Assembly (NCBI GenBank): GCA_016927635.1
Contig: JAFGMJ010000187.1
Coordinates: 1-7,600, forward strand
From: Actinomycetota bacterium
GTDB taxonomy: Bacteria; Actinomycetota; Humimicrobiia; Humimicrobiales; Humimicrobiaceae
Direction of reading: 5' to 3'
DNA: 7,600 nt
The position numbers were made by a program, and so were the translations under genes. Positions within the stretch are counted from its first letter, which is position 1, and every line of letters starts with the position of its first letter. The notes under the pieces are model-generated. The model ran no database searches, was not told where the DNA came from, and saw only the letters and a list, made by a program, of their open reading frames with translations. This document shows, piece by piece, positions 4,711 through 7,600 of the stretch.

Positions 4711-6738
4711 TTATCTGGCTGTTTTCCCGGCTGCATTTTCTCCTGTAATTTCACTGCGGTTCAATTTTTTGCCTGAAGAAACTTTCCTGGCTGCATCCTT
4801 TTTATCAGTATTTTTTACCGCCCCTTTTTTATATTCTCCCCTGCCGTTGCTGCCGCTTTTGACGCTGCTTTTTTTATTTTTTGCGCCTGTCTGGCTCTCT
4901 TCATCATGTTTGGAAGAATCTTTTATTTTTTTCTGGCTCTTTACACTAAAGAGCATATTCATAACCTGCTCCCTTGAAAGCGTTTCCTTCTCAATAAGGG
5001 TATTGGCAAGCATTTTAAGCGCATCCCTGTTTTCAAGTAATATGCTGCGCGCTTTTTCATAACATTCCAAAATTATACTGTTTACCTCTTTATCTATTTC
5101 AGAGGCGACTTCTTCACTGTAATGTGGCCTTGATATTATTTCCTTGCCAAGAAATACTTCTTCATCATCTGTCTTATAGGTAACAGGACCGATTTTTTTG
5201 CTCATGCCAAATTCTGTGACCATTTTCCTGGTCAACTTAGTTGCCCTGTCAAGGTCGTTCTGGGCGCCGCTTGTTATGTCTTCAAAGTTCATCTCCTCGC
5301 TTACCCTGCCGCCGAGAAGCTGTGTGATATTATCCAGTAGCTCTTTCCTGGATTTTAAATACTTATCCTCCTCCGGAAGTGTTATCACATAACCAAGAGC
5401 CCTGCCCCTGGAAATTATGGATATTTTGTGTATTGGGTCAGTATTGGGCAGTATATGGGAAAGTAGGGCATGACCGGCTTCATGAAAAGCGATTATCCTT
5501 TTTTCGTCTTCGGATATGACCCTTGTCTTTTTCTCGGGACCGGCAATAACCCTTTCTATTGCATCCTCTATCTCGAACATGCTTATTTTCTTCTTATTGT
5601 GTCGCGCCGCAAGAAGCGATGCTTCATTGAATATATTAGCAAGGTCAGCCCCTGTAAATCCCGGGGTTTCCTTTGCTATTGTCTTTAAGTTTATGTCTTT
5701 ATCAAGAGGTTTTCCACGCGCATGTATCTCAAGTATCTGTTCCCTTCCGATAAGGTCAGGCCTGTCTACACCTATCTGCCTGTCAAAACGCCCTGGACGC
5801 AAAAGAGCCGGGTCCAGTATATCCGGCCTGTTGGTTGCAGCAATTAAAATCACAGTGCTGTCCTGGTCAAAACCGTCCATCTCAACTAGAAGCTGGTTTA
5901 AGGTCTGCTCACGCTCATCATGTCCTCCGCCAAGGCCCGCTCCCCTGTGCCTTCCGACTGCGTCTATCTCATCCATAAATATTATTGAAGGCTGCGATGC
6001 CTTTGCCTGCGCAAACAAATCCCTGATACGTGATGCTCCCACGCCCACAAACATCTCCACAAATTCAGAGCCTGAAATAGAATAGAAAGGCACTCCGGCT
6101 TCTCCTGCAACTGCTCTTGCAAGCAATGTCTTTCCGGTTCCCGGAGGACCATATAGCAGAACTCCTTTGGGGATTTTTGCCCCCATTGCCTTAAATTTTG
6201 AAGGATTTTCAAGAAATTCTTCAATCTCCCTTAGTTCCTCTATTGCCTCGTCTGTGCCGGCAACATCTTTAAAAGTCACCCTGGTTTTACCCTTGTTTGC
6301 AATACGGGCTCTGCTCTTGCCAAACTGCAGCACTTTTGACCCGCCGCCCTGGAGCTGGTTCATCATGAAAAATATAAGACCGAAAATGAGCAGGAAAGGC
6401 AGCGCACTTACCAGTATCTGTATCCATATTGACTGCTTCTGGTTATCAACCAGAAAAGGTATATTTTTTTCAAGAAGCAATGCTGTCACATCATAGTTCT
6501 CAAGATAAGCCACTTTAAAAGACGTGCCGTCTGCAAGTTTTCCCTCTATCAGTTTATCATCCCCTTTAATGCTTAAAGGTTCAGCTGTGTTTATCTGGCC
6601 CTCATTGACCTTTGCAACAAATTCATTTAAGTTAAGCTCTTTTACTTCAGGCGCCATAAACAGCGGATTCCTGAAAATAAGAAATATAACTACTATTAAC
6701 AGGATAAGAAGAGCTATATTTTTAAAACTCCTTTTCAA
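4711..6738 (-). CDS. ftsH: ATP-dependent zinc metalloprotease FtsH
   Basis: FtsH is a membrane-anchored hexameric AAA+ protease that removes damaged membrane proteins and short-lived regulators. The start is an unusual TTG at 6738 with AAAAGGAG 10 nt upstream; no in-frame ATG or GTG is nearby. The protein has 675 aa. The first membrane helix is at about 7-23, the extracytoplasmic domain at 30-103 and the second helix at 104-126. The AAA+ module has Walker A GPPGTGKT (197-204), pore loop MFVGVG (229-234), Walker B IIFMDEID (252-259) and a second region of homology [21 protein letters not shown] (301-321) with arginine fingers 314 and 317. The protease has HEAGH (419-423) and the third zinc ligand Asp495 in NDLDRAT. 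All catalytic residues are intact. The last 75 residues or so (603-675) are a Lys/Ser-rich, low-complexity basic tail. It is preceded by a 266-nt gap with candidate promoters and followed by a terminator, so it is probably its own transcript. Confidence 0.98.
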   Translation of the reverse strand: MKRSFKNIALLILLIVVIFLIFRNPLFMAPEVKELNLNEFVAKVNEGQINTAEPLSIKGDDKLIEGKLADGTSFKVAYLENYDVTALLLEKNIPFLVDNQKQSIWIQILVSALPFLLIFGLIFFMMNQLQGGGSKVLQFGKSRARIANKGKTRVTFKDVAGTDEAIEELREIEEFLENPSKFKAMGAKIPKGVLLYGPPGTGKTLLARAVAGEAGVPFYSISGSEFVEMFVGVGASRIRDLFAQAKASQPSIIFMDEIDAVGRHRGAGLGGGHDEREQTLNQLLVEMDGFDQDSTVILIAATNRPDILDPALLRPGRFDRQIGVDRPDLIGREQILEIHARGKPLDKDINLKTIAKETPGFTGADLANIFNEASLLAARHNKKKISMFEIEDAIERVIAGPEKKTRVISEDEKRIIAFHEAGHALLSHILPNTDPIHKISIISRGRALGYVITLPEEDKYLKSRKELLDNITQLLGGRVSEEMNFEDITSGAQNDLDRATKLTRKMVTEFGMSKKIGPVTYKTDDEEVFLGKEIISRPHYSEEVASEIDKEVNSIILECYEKARSILLENRDALKMLANTLIEKETLSREQVMNMLFSVKSQKKIKDSSKHDEESQTGAKNKKSSVKSGSNGRGEYKKGAVKNTDKKDAARKVSSGKKLNRSEITGENAAGKTAR

Positions 6739-6775
6739 ATCAAAAACACTCCTTTTATACTAAAATTTCATTGAT

Positions 6776-6804
6776 ATTATATATTATTTTATTTAAATAA
6801 GAAA
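6776..6804 (-). promoter_or_regulatory. Candidate proximal ftsH promoter
   Basis: A perfect -10 TATAAT lies on the minus strand at 6781-6776, about 38 nt before the TTG start. The position 17 nt upstream (6804-6799, TTTCTT) is a poor -35. The site would give a leader of about 30 nt containing only the AAAAGGAG ribosome site. The surrounding DNA is very A/T-rich, so chance matches are likely. Confidence 0.45.
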
Positions 6805-6818
6805 ATGATAGAGCATAT

Positions 6819-6847
6819 GTAAAAACATCTTTTTACAAAGTTTTTAC
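6819..6847. repeat. Clustered GTAAAAAC / GTTTTTAC repeats upstream of ftsH
   Basis: GTAAAAAC (6819-6826) and GTTTTTAC (6840-6847) are perfect 8-nt inverted arms, and a further TTTTTAC lies between them at 6830-6836. The two TTTTTAC copies are 11 nt apart, one helical turn. The set sits between the two candidate ftsH promoters, about 15 nt upstream of the proximal -35 position. It could be a regulator-binding site or an A/T-rich hairpin; nothing identifies a regulator. Confidence 0.45.
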
Positions 6848-6905
6848 AATTGCGCTTTTTTAACCAGTTTACCTTAAATATCAGCATACCTGTTTATCTT
6901 AAAGC

Positions 6906-6933
6906 AATATAATCTGCTTTGACTGCATCTCAA
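6906..6933 (-). promoter_or_regulatory. Candidate distal ftsH promoter
   Basis: On the minus strand TTGAGA (6933-6928) and TATATT (6911-6906) are separated by 16 nt, a reasonable sigma-70/SigA match (4/6 and 5/6). Transcription from here would give a leader of roughly 160 nt before ftsH that includes the GTAAAAAC repeats. No experimental support is available from sequence. Confidence 0.4.
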
Positions 6934-6986
6934 TGGTAAAACTTTCAGGCTAATTTCAAAGCGGGCTTTAAAAATGGTTTGTTTAA

Positions 6987-7016
6987 AAAGCTTTTAAAGA
7001 AGATTTATTTATCTTC
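6987..7016 (-). terminator. Weak terminator-like hairpin at the hpt stop
   Basis: GAAGAT (7016-7011), loop AAATAA and ATCTTC (7004-6999) form a 6-bp hairpin whose loop holds the hpt stop codon. It is followed by UUU, AAAA and then an AAAAGCTTTT palindrome. The stem is weak and the U-tract is broken, so termination here would be inefficient at best. Confidence 0.3.
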
Positions 7017-7535
7017 AATATAGCCGATGTAAGGCAGATTCCTGTATTTTTCCCCTGCATCCAGTCCATATCCAATGACATATTTGTTGGGTATATCAAA
7101 TCCTTTGTATTTGACAGTATTTTCAGCTTTTCTTGGAACATTTTTATCGAGGAGCGCACAGACCTCTATGCTTTTCGGATTTCTTGCCTCAAGATTTTTT
7201 ATAAGGTAATTTAGTGTCCTTCCGCTGTCTATTATATCTTCGATTATTATTACATCTTTGCCTTCAATATTTGTATCAAGGTCTTTGGTTATCCTTACTA
7301 TACCGGAGCTGACTTTTGCATTTCCATAACTTGAAACAGCCATAAAATCAAAAAACACAGGAATCTTTATAAACCTGCATATATCAGCTACAAATATAAA
7401 TGAGCCTTTAAGTATTGCAATAAGCACAGGTTTTTTATCTTTATAATCCTGTGTTATCTGCTCTCCAAGCTTGCTGACTTTATTTTTGAGCGTTTTTTCG
7501 TCAATTAAAACTTTTATGTCAATTTGTTCTGGCAT
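7005..7535 (-). CDS. hpt: Hypoxanthine phosphoribosyltransferase
   Basis: Hpt salvages hypoxanthine (and usually guanine) to IMP/GMP using PRPP, in the cytoplasm. The protein has 176 aa, a normal length. Motifs are AILKGSFIFVADI (40-52) with the LKGS PPi loop, the flexible loop SSYGNAKVSSG (68-78), the PRPP-binding signature VIIIEDIIDSGRTL (95-108), ALLDKNVPRK (127-136), and the purine-binding/C-terminal FDIPNKYVIGYGLDAGEKYRNLPYI (146-170, with acid and aromatic residues as in the family). The ATG at 7535 is the only sensible start, but no Shine-Dalgarno precedes it: the 35 nt upstream are almost only A and T. In many Gram-positive bacteria hpt sits between tilS and ftsH; ftsH is indeed next here, after 266 nt. 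The upstream neighbour is outside the window. Confidence 0.96.
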   Translation of the reverse strand: MPEQIDIKVLIDEKTLKNKVSKLGEQITQDYKDKKPVLIAILKGSFIFVADICRFIKIPVFFDFMAVSSYGNAKVSSGIVRITKDLDTNIEGKDVIIIEDIIDSGRTLNYLIKNLEARNPKSIEVCALLDKNVPRKAENTVKYKGFDIPNKYVIGYGLDAGEKYRNLPYIGYIEDK

Positions 7536-7573
7536 GAATTAAAATTATTTTAAATTTTTATTTTAAAATTTTT

Positions 7574-7600
7574 AAAAAAATCGGCTTTAGCCCTATAAAA
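7574..7600 (-). terminator. Possible terminator remnant upstream of hpt, cut by window edge
   Basis: The minus strand begins with TATAGGGCTAAAGCCGA followed directly by seven T residues (7580-7574). Within the window only a 3-4 bp GGC/GCC hairpin can form, but the G/C-rich block followed by a U-run looks like the 3' arm and tail of an intrinsic terminator whose 5' arm would lie beyond 7600. Between it and hpt I see no coding sequence, only A/T. Confidence 0.3.

Noticed and set aside
5516..6085. Plus-strand 189-codon ORF within ftsH
   Set aside because: It is fully antisense to the conserved AAA+ region of ftsH; its length follows from the codon bias of the real gene.
1..7600. CRISPR arrays, insertion sequences, tRNA or rRNA genes
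   Set aside because: I saw no regularly spaced repeats, transposase motifs, terminal inverted repeats or cloverleaf sequences.

Overview
All recognisable genes in this AT-rich window lie on the minus strand. Read right to left they form two functional blocks.

Block 1 (7535 to 2739) is a housekeeping purine/proteolysis/folate cluster: hpt (hypoxanthine phosphoribosyltransferase), ftsH (membrane AAA+ zinc protease), folE (GTP cyclohydrolase I) and folP (dihydropteroate synthase with a long N-terminal extension). The order hpt-ftsH-folE-folP resembles the arrangement familiar from Actinobacteria, while the low G+C, the lipoprotein style and the strong intrinsic terminators look like Firmicutes. 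An anaerobic, low-G+C lineage of Actinobacteriota or a clostridium-like bacterium would fit; this is inference and no marker here settles it. A clear intrinsic terminator separates ftsH from folE, and folE and folP are 6 nt apart and probably translated together.

Block 2 (about 2656 to the left edge) is the most interesting part. Immediately after folP is an RNA element that I read as a molybdenum/tungsten-cofactor (Moco/Tuco) class riboswitch aptamer, followed by a textbook intrinsic terminator whose arms share a 10-nt repeat with the aptamer core. Downstream of this switch are two lipoproteins built from domains resembling the sulfite-oxidase-type molybdopterin-binding fold but without the Mo-ligating cysteine. 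One has three tandem copies (376 aa) and one has a single copy (167 aa). They are followed by a hydrophobic protein running off the left edge that resembles the YkoE-type substrate-binding (S) component of an ECF transporter.

Taken together, block 2 looks like a cofactor-repressed uptake system: lipid-anchored binding proteins with a cofactor-binding fold feed an ECF importer, and expression is cut off when cellular Moco or its tungsten analogue is plentiful. The substrate (molybdopterin, a precursor pterin, or something unrelated) cannot be determined from the sequence. The rest of the transporter (ATPases and EcfT) would be expected just beyond position 1.
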